The notes below the pieces were generated by a model. It saw only the letters and a list, made by a program, of their open reading frames with translations. It did not search any database and was not told the origin of the DNA. This document shows, one piece after another, positions 18,112-27,719 of a stretch of DNA of 64,000 bases (position 1 is its first letter; each line of letters opens with the position of its first letter). The translations under genes were made by a program, and so were the position numbers. This DNA comes from Oceaniovalibus guishaninsula JLT2003 (GTDB lineage Bacteria; Pseudomonadota; Alphaproteobacteria; Rhodobacterales; Rhodobacteraceae), in contig NZ_AMGO01000068.1 in NCBI RefSeq assembly GCF_000299575.1, positions 62,001-126,000 on the forward strand, written 5' to 3'.

Positions 18112-18154
18112 CAAATTCTCGCCGGTTCTCGATCGGATTCCTAGCGAGAATTTG
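18112..18154. repeat. Perfect 11-base inverted repeat, 21-base spacer
   Basis: CAAATTCTCGC at 18112-18122 is repeated in reverse complement at 18144-18154. It lies 28 bases after the pyruvyl transferase stop. There is no T-run after it and the loop is long for a terminator, so an operator or a processed 3' end is as likely. The AT-rich arms stand out from the GC-rich surroundings. Confidence 0.6.
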
Positions 18155-18382
18155 CCGACAAAGGCCGGTCCTGCCTGCAACAGTGCGATAATCGGCCGCA
18201 AATCGGCAATGTCGGGCAGGCGAATAGGCTTCTGTCATCGGCCTGTCGAACCTGCGCCGCCCGCTCTGGAATGACAGCAAGCTTCTGGATCCCAATCCAT
18301 TCCCGGCCAGCGGGGGGCGTTCGCTAAGGGCCGATGGCGCGCCGACAGGGTCCGGCGCTTCCGCATTTCCGCGCGTTTGCGG

Positions 18383-18398
18383 TTAACGAATTATTAAC
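18383..18398. promoter_or_regulatory. CtrA-like binding box (TTAA-N7-TTAAC)
   Basis: TTAACGAATTATTAAC reads as TTAA, seven bases, TTAA, then C. This is the spacing and sequence of the full CtrA site known from alphaproteobacteria. It lies inside the symmetric stretch GGTTAA...TTAACC (18381-18399), about 150 bases before the LamG protein start. CtrA itself is not in the window; the call rests on the motif only. Confidence 0.45.
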
Positions 18399-18549
18399 CT
18401 AAGCGGACGACTGACCACCACGCGCGGAAAGAATTGCCCTGAACCGGGTCGGCAGGCGTCCTGCCGGACAGGCTGTCAGGTGATTGCCCCGCGCGTTCAC
18501 TGCGTCGGTCTGAAACGATTTTATGGATGTCAGAACAAGGATAGCGGAT

Positions 18550-20190
18550 ATGGGAAATGGAACGGACGCCCACGATATTGGAAACGCGATCTGGTCCCAT
18601 GGCCGGCAAAGCGGCAAGGCGGCTGTATTGGACCACGATGCCGGCTGGAATATTTCGCAAGGCACGGTCGCGCTGAATTTCACCACCGCCGATGCCTCGT
18701 CCCGGCAGGGTCTTCTTTCAAGGGATGCCAGGCAATTCGGGGATGGCGGACATATGACGATCATGATCGAGAAGGGCCATGTGGTGGCCCGCCTGCAATC
18801 GGAGGACGGATCGCACACGGTCGCGGGCGGCCGGGTCCAGAATGGCCGGGTACACGACATCGCGCTGACATTCGGGGATGACGGCATGACGCTGTGGTTC
18901 GACGGCGACGAGGTCGACAGCAACGGCTATCGGGGCGGACTTGACGGCAATGACGAGAAGATCGTCGTCGGGGCCAACAACTGGGCGTCCCCTTCGGGAA
19001 CGACGGGCCGTCTGAAGCATGATCTCGACGGATCGGTTGAAAACGTCCGGCTGTTCGATACCGCCCTGCCCGATGAAAGCATCCGCGCCCTGCATGGCGG
19101 CGCGCCGGACAAGGCCCAACCCGAGCCCGCACCGACGCCGACCGTCCCCGGCAACAGCGCCCCCGAAGCCCTTATCGACGGGCGCGGCCTGTCCATGGCG
19201 GAAGGGCAGCGCAAGGGAATGGAACTGAGCCGCTACTTTTCGGACGCCGACCGGGACACGCTGGTGTTCAAGTTCGAGGACGATCCGTCATGGGCGACGA
19301 TCGCAGGCAACAAGATCAAGTTCGCCCCCGGCGCGGATGACAGCGGCAGCCATACCTTGCGGGTCAAGGCATTCGATGGCCAAGCGTTCAGCGATTACAT
19401 CGACATCCAGGTGGACATTGCAGACGTTCTTGGCGGGAGCGGTGGCGGTGACGATGCCGGGGGCGGCAACGGTCACGGGGCCAGCGGGAAGGGCGACAGC
19501 AACACCGGCGGTCCGGGCGGACACGACGGCGGCGCCAGCAGCGGCGGCAGCGGCAACGACAGCGGCAGCGGCGGGTCGCCTGGCAAGACGGTCACACTGG
19601 TGGCCGGGCAGGGCGTCCTTTCGGGCCCGGTGGGCAACCAGACATGGGGCGATGGCGTGACGCTTGTCGGCTACAACCTCAAGGGTCGGCCGGCCGAGGT
19701 GGCGTGGGGCAACCAGCACCGCGACGACAGCTTCGGGATCAAGGGCGGACGCTGGGACGGCCAGATCGACTTTTACGAAGGCGACGGGGGCAAGAGCGAG
19801 AAGCTGGTCATCGACTTCGGCGGCGCGGTGACGGACGTGGTGCTGGACGTGGCGCTGATGGGCATTCACGAAGGCCCCCGCATCAAGGGCGAAAAGGGAT
19901 CCGAGACGGGCAAGTGGACCGCCCTCGACGATCAGGGCCGGATCGTGGATTCGGGGCTGATCGGCCCCGAGCTGAGCATGCTGGGCCGCGACAAGGCGGC
20001 GGCGGGCAGCTACGGCACCTATCCCATCGACATCGACGCGGATGCCTATTTCTCGCAACTGGTGATCGAGGCGACGCAATTCGAGCATGGCCGCGGCCAT
20101 TCGACCGAGCGGTCTTACGGCGAAAACAACTCGGACATCGCCATCGCCGAAGTGACCTATACCCGCATCGACGATTTCGACTTCGGGTGA
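18550..20190 (+). CDS. LamG/concanavalin-like surface protein with Gly/Ser-rich linker
   Basis: 546 aa without a signal peptide. Residues about 10-180 look like a LamG jelly-roll (NISQGTVALNFTTAD, GTTGRLKHDLDGSVENVRLFDT). Next come a Pro-rich link and a cadherin/Ig-like unit (EGQRKGMELSRYFSDADRDTL to SHTLRVKAFDGQAFSDYI), a linker of about 50 Gly, Ser, Asp and Asn residues, and a C-terminal beta-rich domain with many acidic residues. Such an assembly without a Sec signal suggests export by a type I system, but no RTX nonapeptides are seen. AAGGA at 18537-18541 favours the ATG at 18550 over the one at 18523. Confidence 0.7.
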   Translation: MGNGTDAHDIGNAIWSHGRQSGKAAVLDHDAGWNISQGTVALNFTTADASSRQGLLSRDARQFGDGGHMTIMIEKGHVVARLQSEDGSHTVAGGRVQNGRVHDIALTFGDDGMTLWFDGDEVDSNGYRGGLDGNDEKIVVGANNWASPSGTTGRLKHDLDGSVENVRLFDTALPDESIRALHGGAPDKAQPEPAPTPTVPGNSAPEALIDGRGLSMAEGQRKGMELSRYFSDADRDTLVFKFEDDPSWATIAGNKIKFAPGADDSGSHTLRVKAFDGQAFSDYIDIQVDIADVLGGSGGGDDAGGGNGHGASGKGDSNTGGPGGHDGGASSGGSGNDSGSGGSPGKTVTLVAGQGVLSGPVGNQTWGDGVTLVGYNLKGRPAEVAWGNQHRDDSFGIKGGRWDGQIDFYEGDGGKSEKLVIDFGGAVTDVVLDVALMGIHEGPRIKGEKGSETGKWTALDDQGRIVDSGLIGPELSMLGRDKAAAGSYGTYPIDIDADAYFSQLVIEATQFEHGRGHSTERSYGENNSDIAIAEVTYTRIDDFDFG

Positions 20191-20312
20191 TCGCGCGTCC
20201 CGCCGCAAGGCGGGACCGCATGACACGGCCCCGATGAACGAAAAGACCCGGCCCCGACCATGCGTCCTGCATGCGGGCCTTCCCTTGCAGCGCGACGACA
20301 GGAGATGACGGA

Positions 20313-22991
20313 TTGCAACTTGGCGCGGTAACTCACTTCAATCAGGGCTGGCCGATCTCGATCCTGCCCTTTGCCAAGGATATCGGTATCGACCTGGTGC
20401 GCGACGGCGTAAGCTGGAGCAACATCGAGGTCAGGGCCGGCATCTACGAGTTCGACCGAGGCTCGATGCGTTATCCCGACAAGCTGGCGGAGGCGGGCGT
20501 GCCGCAGATCATGGTGTTCGGCCGCCCGAAGGCGCATGTGGACGGGGGGCGCACGCCCTATACGGACGCCGGGCGCGAAGCGTTCGCAGATTTCGTCGCC
20601 GCCATGCTGGACGAGTTTCCCAGCATCGGCGTGATCGAGATCGGCAACGAATTCAACGGCCAGAACTTCGTCAGCGGCCCGGTGAGACGGGCCCGGCTGG
20701 ACGACCGCGCGGATTATTACGTCGATCTGCTGAAGGCGGTGCATGACCGGCTGGAAGACGACCATCCCGACGTCACGATCCTGGGCGGCGCGACCCATTC
20801 CATCCCGGTCGGCTATCTGAGCGCGACGTTCGATCGGGGCGCGCTGGACTATTCCGACGGTCTAGCCATCCATCCCTACACCTCCCGGCCCGAGCATGTG
20901 GGCGACCACCTGGATATTCTCAGGCAAGCGATGGGCGACAGGGTGCAGCCGATCCATGCGACCGAATTCGGCGCGAACTTCGCCGCGCCGGACGAGGCGC
21001 CGGGTTATCTGGTGCGCATGGTCTCGGCCATGGCCGGGGCCGGGGTCGAGACCGCCACCTGGTATGCCCTGCGCAAGCAGAAGGCATATCCGCATATGGA
21101 ACTGATGGACGAAAAGGGCGTCCTGACCCCTGGCGGAGACGCGTTCGAGATCATGGCGACGGTTCTCGACCGCGGGGAGGCCCGCGATGTCAGCCCCGAT
21201 GCGCTGACCTTCGCGTATGGTTTCGGCAGCACCGCCATGGTGCTTTGGGGCGCCGCGCGCGATGTCACGCTGGCCCGAGGCGTCACCGCCTATGACGCGC
21301 GCGGAAACAGGATCGACGGCACGGTGCGCATCGACGACGACGCGCCGGTGATCCTGATGTCCGACCATGCGATCGCGCTGGGGGACGAGGTGATGCTGGA
21401 GGACACGCGTCTGGCGGGCGACAGCTATCTCGAATTCGCCGTGACCAACTCGGCCGACGGGTCGATGACCTTCGAGGGAAACTGGTCCTGGTACGACGTG
21501 CGCGGCGACGGCAAGATGGCGCAGATGGTCATGGCGCCGGGTCAGGAACGGTCCGGCACCGTCTGGCGGCCGTATCTGGAAGGCACGAAAAAGCCGGTCA
21601 TGGCGACCGAGGACAACCTGCGGCCGGCCGAGTTTGCCGATGGCAGCAATCCCAAGACCGGCCGTGCCGTGATGGAGCGCTTTACCGCTCCCGAAACCAT
21701 GGATTTCTCGGTCGAGGCATGGTGGGACGTTCAGGATACCAGCAAGGACGGCATCGACGTCACCATCCGCATCGACGGCAAGGAGGTCTGGAGCCGGGTG
21801 ATCGCGGACCGCTATGAACTCGATCTGCCGGGCCTGCATGTCGAGGCGGGACAGACCGTCGATTTCATCGTCGGATCGAACCGCAACGGCAAGAACGACC
21901 TGACCGAGCGGCGGATCAGGATCTGGAAGGACGAGGCCGCGGCGGACGACGACGGCTCGGCGGTGGCGGTTGTGGATGTGAGCGTCGGTGATCTTCTGTC
22001 GCCGGTGACGGCGGGGCTGGTGGCGCATTACGAATCGGACGTGAACGTGACGCTTTCGGGCGGCAACGTGGCGGGCTGGCTCGACGGGTCGGGGCTGGGC
22101 AACGATCTGACCGCGCGGGGCGATCCGGTGCTGACGCCCGGCGCCACGCCCACCGGCGAGCGGGCGATCGTGCTCGACGGGGCCGGCGATCTGCGGGATC
22201 GTCATGGCGGTGGGGTATCTGATCGGAAGCATCGGGATGCTGGTCTGGCGGCTGCTGGAATTGCCCGAAGCGACGGGACGCCGCGCGGATGCTCTGCGCC
22301 TTGGCGTCATTCTTCCCATGGTTGCCCTTGTCGCATGGAACACGATCCATGTAAGCGAATGGCAAAGTTCCGTCCGGCTGGCCGTCGGCATGCCCCCGGT
22401 CGAGGGGGCGCACGCGATCCGCACGCTTCTGATCGCGGTCGCGATCTTCGCGGCATTGCTGGTGACGGGTCGCGCCATCGGCCTGATGTTCGACTGGCTG
22501 CGCGCGCGCCTTGTCCCGTTCATGCCGCGCCGTGTCGCCAACCTGGCGGGCGGCCTGATCGCGGCGGCGATCCTGCTGGTCGTGACGCGCGACGGGATCG
22601 TCAACGCCGCATTCGGGGCGGTGGATCGCAGCCTTGCGCGTGCGGCCCATTTCTTCGAACCCGACGGGCCGCCGCCCTCCGATCCCCGCGCGTCGGGCGG
22701 GCCGGGATCGCTGATCGACTGGGGCGAGATGGGCGCGCAGGGGCGCGACTTCGTGCTGCGGGGGCCGGTCCAGGCCGAAATCGCGGCGTTCACCGGCCGG
22801 CAGGCGACGGCGCCCCTGCGGATCTATGTCGGGCTGGAGGCCGCACAGACGCCCGAGGATCGCGCCGCCATCGCCGTGGCCGAGATGGAGCGCGTGGGCG
22901 CGTTCGACCGTGCCAACCTGATCGTCGCGATGCCCACCGGCACGGGATGGCTCGACCCCGGCTCGCACGGGCCGGTCGAATATCTGCTTGA
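20313..22991 (+). CDS. Clan GH-A glycosidase-like protein with truncated LamG domain; 3' part is out-of-frame readthrough
   Basis: The first 290 residues form a TIM barrel resembling GH5/GH39-type enzymes. The likely acid/base is Glu in VIEIGNEFNG and the nucleophile Glu in HATEFGANF. Beta-rich accessory domains follow, then the opening of a LamG-type domain (GLVAHYESD...WLDGSGLGNDL) that stops abruptly near 22190. Beyond that the frame reads only low-complexity Arg/Pro-rich sequence antisense-like in quality, and the real coding frame is that of the next gene. TTG at 20313, after AGGAG, is a likely start; ATG at 20271 is the alternative. The gene is probably a 3'-truncated remnant. Confidence 0.6.
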   Translation: MQLGAVTHFNQGWPISILPFAKDIGIDLVRDGVSWSNIEVRAGIYEFDRGSMRYPDKLAEAGVPQIMVFGRPKAHVDGGRTPYTDAGREAFADFVAAMLDEFPSIGVIEIGNEFNGQNFVSGPVRRARLDDRADYYVDLLKAVHDRLEDDHPDVTILGGATHSIPVGYLSATFDRGALDYSDGLAIHPYTSRPEHVGDHLDILRQAMGDRVQPIHATEFGANFAAPDEAPGYLVRMVSAMAGAGVETATWYALRKQKAYPHMELMDEKGVLTPGGDAFEIMATVLDRGEARDVSPDALTFAYGFGSTAMVLWGAARDVTLARGVTAYDARGNRIDGTVRIDDDAPVILMSDHAIALGDEVMLEDTRLAGDSYLEFAVTNSADGSMTFEGNWSWYDVRGDGKMAQMVMAPGQERSGTVWRPYLEGTKKPVMATEDNLRPAEFADGSNPKTGRAVMERFTAPETMDFSVEAWWDVQDTSKDGIDVTIRIDGKEVWSRVIADRYELDLPGLHVEAGQTVDFIVGSNRNGKNDLTERRIRIWKDEAAADDDGSAVAVVDVSVGDLLSPVTAGLVAHYESDVNVTLSGGNVAGWLDGSGLGNDLTARGDPVLTPGATPTGERAIVLDGAGDLRDRHGGGVSDRKHRDAGLAAAGIARSDGTPRGCSAPWRHSSHGCPCRMEHDPCKRMAKFRPAGRRHAPGRGGARDPHASDRGRDLRGIAGDGSRHRPDVRLAARAPCPVHAAPCRQPGGRPDRGGDPAGRDARRDRQRRIRGGGSQPCACGPFLRTRRAAALRSPRVGRAGIADRLGRDGRAGARLRAAGAGPGRNRGVHRPAGDGAPADLCRAGGRTDARGSRRHRRGRDGARGRVRPCQPDRRDAHRHGMARPRLARAGRISA

Positions 22992-23757
22992 TGGGGATGT
23001 GGCGACGGTCGCGGTGCAGTATTCCTATCTGACCTCGCCGCTCGCCCTGGTATTCGAGACGGAGCGCGGACTGGACCAGTCGCTCGCCCTGATGCGCGCC
23101 GTCACCGAACGCTGGGACCAGATGCCCGAGGATGCCCGGCCCCGGCTTTATCTGCACGGCCTGTCGCTGGGCGCGTGGTCGTCCATGTATGCGGTGGACC
23201 TGTTTCAATTGGTCAACAACCCCATCGACGGCGCGCTTTGGGCGGGGCCGCCCTTTCCGTCCGATCTGTGGCGGCGGGCGACCGCGCGACGCGACCCCGA
23301 CAGCCCCTATGTGCTGCCGCGGGTCGGAAACGGGCGTCTTGTGCGGTTCGCCGACCAGCGGACGCGGATCGCGCCGGGGGGATGGGGGCGAATGCGCATC
23401 GTGTTCCTGCAATACGCGTCGGATCCCATCGTCTTCTACGAACCCGCTGCCGCATGGCGTCGTCCCCAGTGGATGCGCGAACCGCCGGCCTTCGACGTGT
23501 CGGATGAGCTGAGCTGGATGCCGGTCGTGACGATGCTGCAACTTGCACTGGACATGGCGCTCGCCACCGATGTGGCGCCGGGTTACGGGCACAACTACGT
23601 CGCCGAGGACTATATCCCCGCATGGGCCGCGGTGCTGGGCCTCGATTGGCCCCGATCCGAGATCGCGCGCCTTCAGGCGCATTGCGGATCGGATCGAAGC
23701 CCCGGTTGCCGACCGCCCGCCGGCGGGGCCTTCGTCGATGCGGGATCGCGCCTGTGA
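22204..23757 (+). CDS. Membrane alpha/beta hydrolase, DUF2319 type, N-terminus truncated
   Basis: 517 aa as drawn. The first part has two or three membrane spans (GYLIGSIGMLVW, RTLLIAVAIFAALLV, GGLIAAAILLVV). The second is an Abhydrolase_9-type domain with YLHGLSLGAWSSMYA (nucleophile Ser) and GYGHNY (probable His). Homologous proteins usually have more membrane sequence before the first segment seen here. Coding similarity begins right at the out-of-frame junction near 22190, so the native start is probably lost and ATG 22204 is a fortuitous start, if it is used. It overlaps the AI-2E permease start by 4 bases. Confidence 0.65.
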   Translation: MAVGYLIGSIGMLVWRLLELPEATGRRADALRLGVILPMVALVAWNTIHVSEWQSSVRLAVGMPPVEGAHAIRTLLIAVAIFAALLVTGRAIGLMFDWLRARLVPFMPRRVANLAGGLIAAAILLVVTRDGIVNAAFGAVDRSLARAAHFFEPDGPPPSDPRASGGPGSLIDWGEMGAQGRDFVLRGPVQAEIAAFTGRQATAPLRIYVGLEAAQTPEDRAAIAVAEMERVGAFDRANLIVAMPTGTGWLDPGSHGPVEYLLDGDVATVAVQYSYLTSPLALVFETERGLDQSLALMRAVTERWDQMPEDARPRLYLHGLSLGAWSSMYAVDLFQLVNNPIDGALWAGPPFPSDLWRRATARRDPDSPYVLPRVGNGRLVRFADQRTRIAPGGWGRMRIVFLQYASDPIVFYEPAAAWRRPQWMREPPAFDVSDELSWMPVVTMLQLALDMALATDVAPGYGHNYVAEDYIPAWAAVLGLDWPRSEIARLQAHCGSDRSPGCRPPAGGAFVDAGSRL

Positions 23758-24773
23758 ACATGAACGCCTTTCGCACCGCCATGGCGATCATCGGCGTTCT
23801 GGTCCTGCTGATCCTGCTCGGCCAGCTTCTGATCGTGCTGCTGCTGGTCTTCGCCGCCATCCTGCTGGCCATCCTGTTGCGCAACCTCGGCCTTCTGATC
23901 GCGTCCCGGACACCGCTGTCGCCCAATGCCGGGGTCGGGGTGGTATGCCTGCTGCTGGTCGCCGGCCTGGCTGGGTTCTTCATGTCGGAAGGGCCGCGCA
24001 TGGCCGCCCGGCTGGGCGAGGTGATCGAGGTTCTGCCCGACGCCGCGGCGCAACTGCGCGTCGCGATCGCGGGGACGGATTGGGGCGCCTATGTGCTGGA
24101 CAACACGCCGAACCTGACGGGCGGCGGCGACTTTTCGGTGACGGGCGCGCTTGGCGGAACGCTGTCGCGGGCCGTGGGCGTGGTGGCCAACACGGTCGTC
24201 GTGCTGTCGGTCGGCATCTATCTGGCCCTCGATCCGCGCCTCTATCGCCGGGGGCTGCTGCATCTGGTGCCAACCCGCCGGCGCAGGCGCGCGGCCGAGG
24301 TGCTGGACGCGGTCGAGAAGGGGCTGTGGAAATGGCTGATCGGCCAGTTCGTCGACATGGTCGCGGTGGGGCTGATGATCGGTGTGGGCCTCTGGGCGCT
24401 CGGGATACCGCTGCCCATCGCGCTGGGGCTGATCGCGGGGCTGACGAACTTCATCCCCATCCTCGGCCCCTTCCTGGGCGGTGCCGCCGCCGTTCTGATC
24501 GCCTTCGCGCAAAGCCCGGTCGATGCGCTTTACGTGGTGATCCTGATTGTCGTCGTCCAGCAGATCGACGGCCAGGTCCTGATGCCGCTCATCCAGCAGC
24601 GCGCCACCGCCCTGCCGCCCGCGCTGACGGTTCTGGCCGTGGTGGTGGGCGGCATCCTGTTCGGATTTATCGGCGTCCTTCTGGCCACGCCCATGCTGCT
24701 TGTCATTCTGATCGCGTCGCGCATGATCTATGTGAACGACCTGCTGGACGGGGACGCGCGCGACGGCCCCTGA
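23754..24773 (+). CDS. AI-2E family transporter (PerM/YdiK type permease)
   Basis: 339 aa polytopic membrane protein. The N-terminus has two close hydrophobic segments; the C-terminal half has the family signature [18 protein letters not shown] followed by [17 protein letters not shown]. This family includes the AI-2 exporter TqsA, but most members have unknown substrates. The GTG at 23754 overlaps the preceding stop as GTGA; ATG 23760 is also possible. It converges with the small gene on the other strand, 7 bases apart. Confidence 0.88.
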   Translation: MNMNAFRTAMAIIGVLVLLILLGQLLIVLLLVFAAILLAILLRNLGLLIASRTPLSPNAGVGVVCLLLVAGLAGFFMSEGPRMAARLGEVIEVLPDAAAQLRVAIAGTDWGAYVLDNTPNLTGGGDFSVTGALGGTLSRAVGVVANTVVVLSVGIYLALDPRLYRRGLLHLVPTRRRRRAAEVLDAVEKGLWKWLIGQFVDMVAVGLMIGVGLWALGIPLPIALGLIAGLTNFIPILGPFLGGAAAVLIAFAQSPVDALYVVILIVVVQQIDGQVLMPLIQQRATALPPALTVLAVVVGGILFGFIGVLLATPMLLVILIASRMIYVNDLLDGDARDGP

Positions 24774-24780
24774 CGCCCGA

Positions 24781-24984
24781 TCATTCCCGCAACGACGCAA
24801 GCGCCTTCTTGATCCTCTTGAGCAGATCGGCGCTCACCTCGCCGCCCATGCCTTCGCCCGATGCGCGCAGATAGGCGGTCTTGTCGTCGCGCCATTGCTC
24901 CAGCATGCGGATCTTGTCCTCGCGGCCAAGGTCGTCGTCCTTCAGGATGTCCTCGGGCGCCTCGTATTTTCCGTGATATGCCAT
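24781..24984 (-). CDS. Small hypothetical protein, 67 aa
   Basis: Starts [16 protein letters not shown] and continues with a Lys/Arg/Glu-rich helical stretch ([15 protein letters not shown]). It contains no cysteines and no membrane segment. Proteins with this layout (aspartate-rich N-terminus, then KI.LL.QWR.DE) are common in alphaproteobacteria, but I know of no function. The open frame extends further upstream, but an in-frame ATG with GAGGAACGAACG before it sits at 24984. Divergent from ureA. Confidence 0.65.
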   Translation of the reverse strand: MAYHGKYEAPEDILKDDDLGREDKIRMLEQWRDDKTAYLRASGEGMGGEVSADLLKRIKKALASLRE

Positions 24985-25164
24985 CGTTCGTTCCTCGTTC
25001 GCGGATGGGGGGAAAGGATAGGTTTCTTCTCCGCCGGAAACAGACATGCAGAGCGGCGCGTCGTCCATCCCCGTTTTCGATCTGTCATTTTGCGGGTGAC
25101 ACCGGGACGTTGGAAGGTCAACATGATCTTGTTGCACACGGCCGAAGACCCAGGGAGAACGAAG

Positions 25165-25467
25165 ATGTTGCTCAGCATGCACGAACAAGAGCGGCTGATG
25201 GTTTACACCGCCGGCAAACTTGCGCTGGAGCGGCGGGAGCGCGGTCTGAAGCTGAACCTGCCCGAAGCGACGGCGCTGCTGACATCCTATCTTCTCGAAG
25301 GCGCGCGGGACGGCGAGACCGTGACGGACCTGATGGAATCGGGCCGCAACCTGCTGAGCCGCGACGACGTCATGGAAGGCGTTCCCGAGATGCTGGCCCA
25401 GGTCCAGGTCGAGGCGACCTTCCCCGACGGCACCAAGCTTGTCACCGTGACGGAGCCGATCCGATGA
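25165..25467 (+). CDS. ureA: Urease subunit gamma
   Basis: 100 aa, the usual gamma-subunit length. Contains [28 protein letters not shown] and the C-terminal [16 protein letters not shown] of UreA. GGGAGAACGAAG precedes ATG 25165. First gene of the urease operon and overlapping ureB by 4 bases. The promoter should lie in the 180-base divergent gap before it, where no clear regulator box was recognised. Confidence 0.96.
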   Translation: MLLSMHEQERLMVYTAGKLALERRERGLKLNLPEATALLTSYLLEGARDGETVTDLMESGRNLLSRDDVMEGVPEMLAQVQVEATFPDGTKLVTVTEPIR

Positions 25468-26021
25468 CCCTGAAACCCAATCCCTTCGCCGCGCTGTTGT
25501 CCGAAAATGCAGGCGGCGGCGTGGCGCGGCATCCGACCGACGATCCCGGACGCGACTACGACCGGACCAGTTCCGAGGCGCCCGAACAGACCCGGTCCTC
25601 CGGCGTCAGCGCGCCCAGTGAACCGCGCCGTCCCGGCGGCGGCACACGCCAGGCGCCGCGCCGCAAATCGGACGCGCCGCTGGACGACGAGGCCGAGCCG
25701 CTGGTTCCCGGCGAGATCCTTTATGCCGACGGCGACGTGATCATCAACGAGGGGCTCGAGGTCACGACGCTGCGGGTCGCCAACACGTCGGACCGCCCGA
25801 TCCAGATCGGATCGCACTACCATTTCGCCGAGGTGAACGCGGCACTGGAATTCGACCGCGACGCGGCCTGGGGCAAGCGTCTTGCCGTGCTGTCGGGCGG
25901 CGCCGAACGGTTCGAACCCGGCGCGGTCGAGGAGGTGGAGCTTGTCCCGATCGGGGGACGGCGCATCGTGTTGGGACTGCGTGGACTTTGCCGTGGGGGG
26001 CTGGACGATGCAAAGAATTGA
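25464..26021 (+). CDS. ureB: Urease subunit beta with long N-terminal extension
   Basis: 185 aa. The beta-subunit proper begins near residue 80 ([18 protein letters not shown]) and includes [18 protein letters not shown], which packs against UreC. Standard UreB starts at the PGEI motif, so about 80 extra residues precede it here: Pro-, Arg-, Gly- and Ser-rich, probably disordered. The C-terminus also ends unusually ([14 protein letters not shown]). Its start overlaps ureA as ATGA and the stop lies 14 bases inside ureC. Confidence 0.93.
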   Translation: MTLKPNPFAALLSENAGGGVARHPTDDPGRDYDRTSSEAPEQTRSSGVSAPSEPRRPGGGTRQAPRRKSDAPLDDEAEPLVPGEILYADGDVIINEGLEVTTLRVANTSDRPIQIGSHYHFAEVNAALEFDRDAAWGKRLAVLSGGAERFEPGAVEEVELVPIGGRRIVLGLRGLCRGGLDDAKN

Positions 26022-27717
26022 CCGGCGCGAATACGTCGCGTCCTACGGGCCGACCAAGGGCGACCGGATCCGCCTGGCCGATACCTGCCTGACCATCGAG
26101 GTCGAGGAGGATCGTTCGGGCGGCGGCGACGAATCCGTCTTCGGCGGCGGCAAGTCGATCCGCGAATCGATGGGCCAGTCCGCCGCGACGCGCGCCGAGG
26201 GCACGCCCGACCTCGTCATCACCGGCGCCGTGATCCTCGACCACTGGGGCGTCATCAAGGCCGATATCGGCGTGCGCGACGGGCGCATCGTCGGCATCGG
26301 CAAGTCCGGCAACCCCGACACGATGGACGGCATCGACCCCGCCCTCGTCATCGGCCCCTCGACCGAGATCATGTCGGGCAATGGCCTGATCGCCACGGCC
26401 GGCGCGGTGGATACGCATGTCCACTTCGTCGGGCCGCAGATGCTGCAACTGGCGCTCGCCTCGGGCGTCACCACCGTCACCGGCGGCGGCACGGGCCCGA
26501 CGGAAGGGTCGAAGGCCACGCTGGCGACGCCGGGCGCCTGGTGGATGGCGCGGATGCTGGAGGGGTTCGATCCCTGGCCGGTCAACGTGCTGTTCCTCGG
26601 GCGCGGCAACACCATGTCGAAGGAAGCGATGTGGGAGCAGTTGCGCGGCGGCGTCGGCGGCTTCAAGGTGCACGAGGACTGGGGTTCGACCCCCGCCGTG
26701 ATCGACGCCTGCCTGTCGGTGGCCGAGGAATCGGGCGTGCAGGTCGCGATCCATTCCGACACGCTGAACGAGGCGGGTTTTGTCGAGGATCTGCTCAAGG
26801 CCGTCGCCGGGCGCACCTTCCACGCCTTCCACACCGAGGGCGCGGGCGGCGGGCATGCGCCCGACATCATCTCCATCGCCGGGGAGCGCAACGTGCTGCC
26901 CGCCTCCACCAACCCCACGCGGCCCTTCACGCGCAACACGGTGGCCGAGCATCTCGACATGGTGATGGTCGCCCACCACCTGAACCCGCAGGTGCCGAAC
27001 GACCTGGCTTTCGCCGAAAGCCGCGTGCGCGCGGGCACCATCGCGGCCGAGGACATCCTTCAGGATATGGGCGCAATTTCCATCATGTCCTCGGACGCGC
27101 AGGCCATGGGTCGTATCGGCGAGACGGTGATGCGCACGTGGCAAACCGCGCACCAGATGAAGAAGCTGCGCGGATCGCTGCCGGGAGACGACCGTGCCGA
27201 CAACCATCGCGCGCGGCGCTATGTGGCGAAATATACGATCTGCCCGGCCGTGGCGCACGGGCTGGAACGCGAGATCGGGTCGATCGAGGTCGGCAAGAAG
27301 GCCGATATCGTAATGTGGCAGCCCGCACTTTTCGGGGTCCGGCCGCATACCGTCTTTACCGGCGGCATGGTGGCGAGCGCGGCGTTGGGCGATCCCAACG
27401 CTTCGATCCCGACGCCGCAGCCGGTGATGCCGCGGGTCGGCTATAACGTCCATTCGCCCGCCGCCGGGGCCACCGGGGTCGCCTTCGTCTCGCAGGCGGC
27501 GATGGATGACGGCCTGCCGGACAGGATCAACACCAGCCGCCGCTTCGTCGCCATCGAAAGCACGCGCGGCCGCACCAAGGAAGACATGCCGGAAAACACC
27601 GCGCTGCCGCGCATCGAGGTCGATCCCGACACCTATTCGGTAAGGATCGACGGCGAGATCGCCGACCACGAACCGGCGGATGTGGTGCCGATGGCGCAAC
27701 GCTACTTCCTGTTCTGA
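26008..27717 (+). CDS. ureC: Urease subunit alpha (catalytic)
   Basis: 569 aa nickel hydrolase splitting urea to ammonia and carbamate. Nickel ligands are in place: H137 and H139 (DTHVHF), carbamylated K220 ([10 protein letters not shown]), H249 (AIHSDT), H275 ([10 protein letters not shown]) and D363 (SSDAQAMGR). The catalytic flap reads VAHHLNP: H323 is kept but the usual Cys before it is Ala322. Numbering is three higher than in Klebsiella urease. The N-terminal stretch [16 protein letters not shown] is recognisable but somewhat divergent. Confidence 0.96.
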   Translation: MQRIDRREYVASYGPTKGDRIRLADTCLTIEVEEDRSGGGDESVFGGGKSIRESMGQSAATRAEGTPDLVITGAVILDHWGVIKADIGVRDGRIVGIGKSGNPDTMDGIDPALVIGPSTEIMSGNGLIATAGAVDTHVHFVGPQMLQLALASGVTTVTGGGTGPTEGSKATLATPGAWWMARMLEGFDPWPVNVLFLGRGNTMSKEAMWEQLRGGVGGFKVHEDWGSTPAVIDACLSVAEESGVQVAIHSDTLNEAGFVEDLLKAVAGRTFHAFHTEGAGGGHAPDIISIAGERNVLPASTNPTRPFTRNTVAEHLDMVMVAHHLNPQVPNDLAFAESRVRAGTIAAEDILQDMGAISIMSSDAQAMGRIGETVMRTWQTAHQMKKLRGSLPGDDRADNHRARRYVAKYTICPAVAHGLEREIGSIEVGKKADIVMWQPALFGVRPHTVFTGGMVASAALGDPNASIPTPQPVMPRVGYNVHSPAAGATGVAFVSQAAMDDGLPDRINTSRRFVAIESTRGRTKEDMPENTALPRIEVDPDTYSVRIDGEIADHEPADVVPMAQRYFLF

Positions 27718-27719
27718 CC

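Larger units (their letters stand above)
18085..18522. other. Gene-free stretch with several dyads and a CtrA-like box
   Basis: No credible gene was seen. From left to right it holds a 6-base hairpin just after the pyruvyl transferase stop (GTCACG/CGTGAC, 18090-18107), a perfect 11-base inverted repeat (18112-18122 with 18144-18154), an AT-rich TTAA-N7-TTAA box (18383-18397) and a 7-base hairpin (CGGCAGG/CCTGCCG, 18450-18466). The last lies in the probable 5' leader of the LamG gene. Confidence 0.6.
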
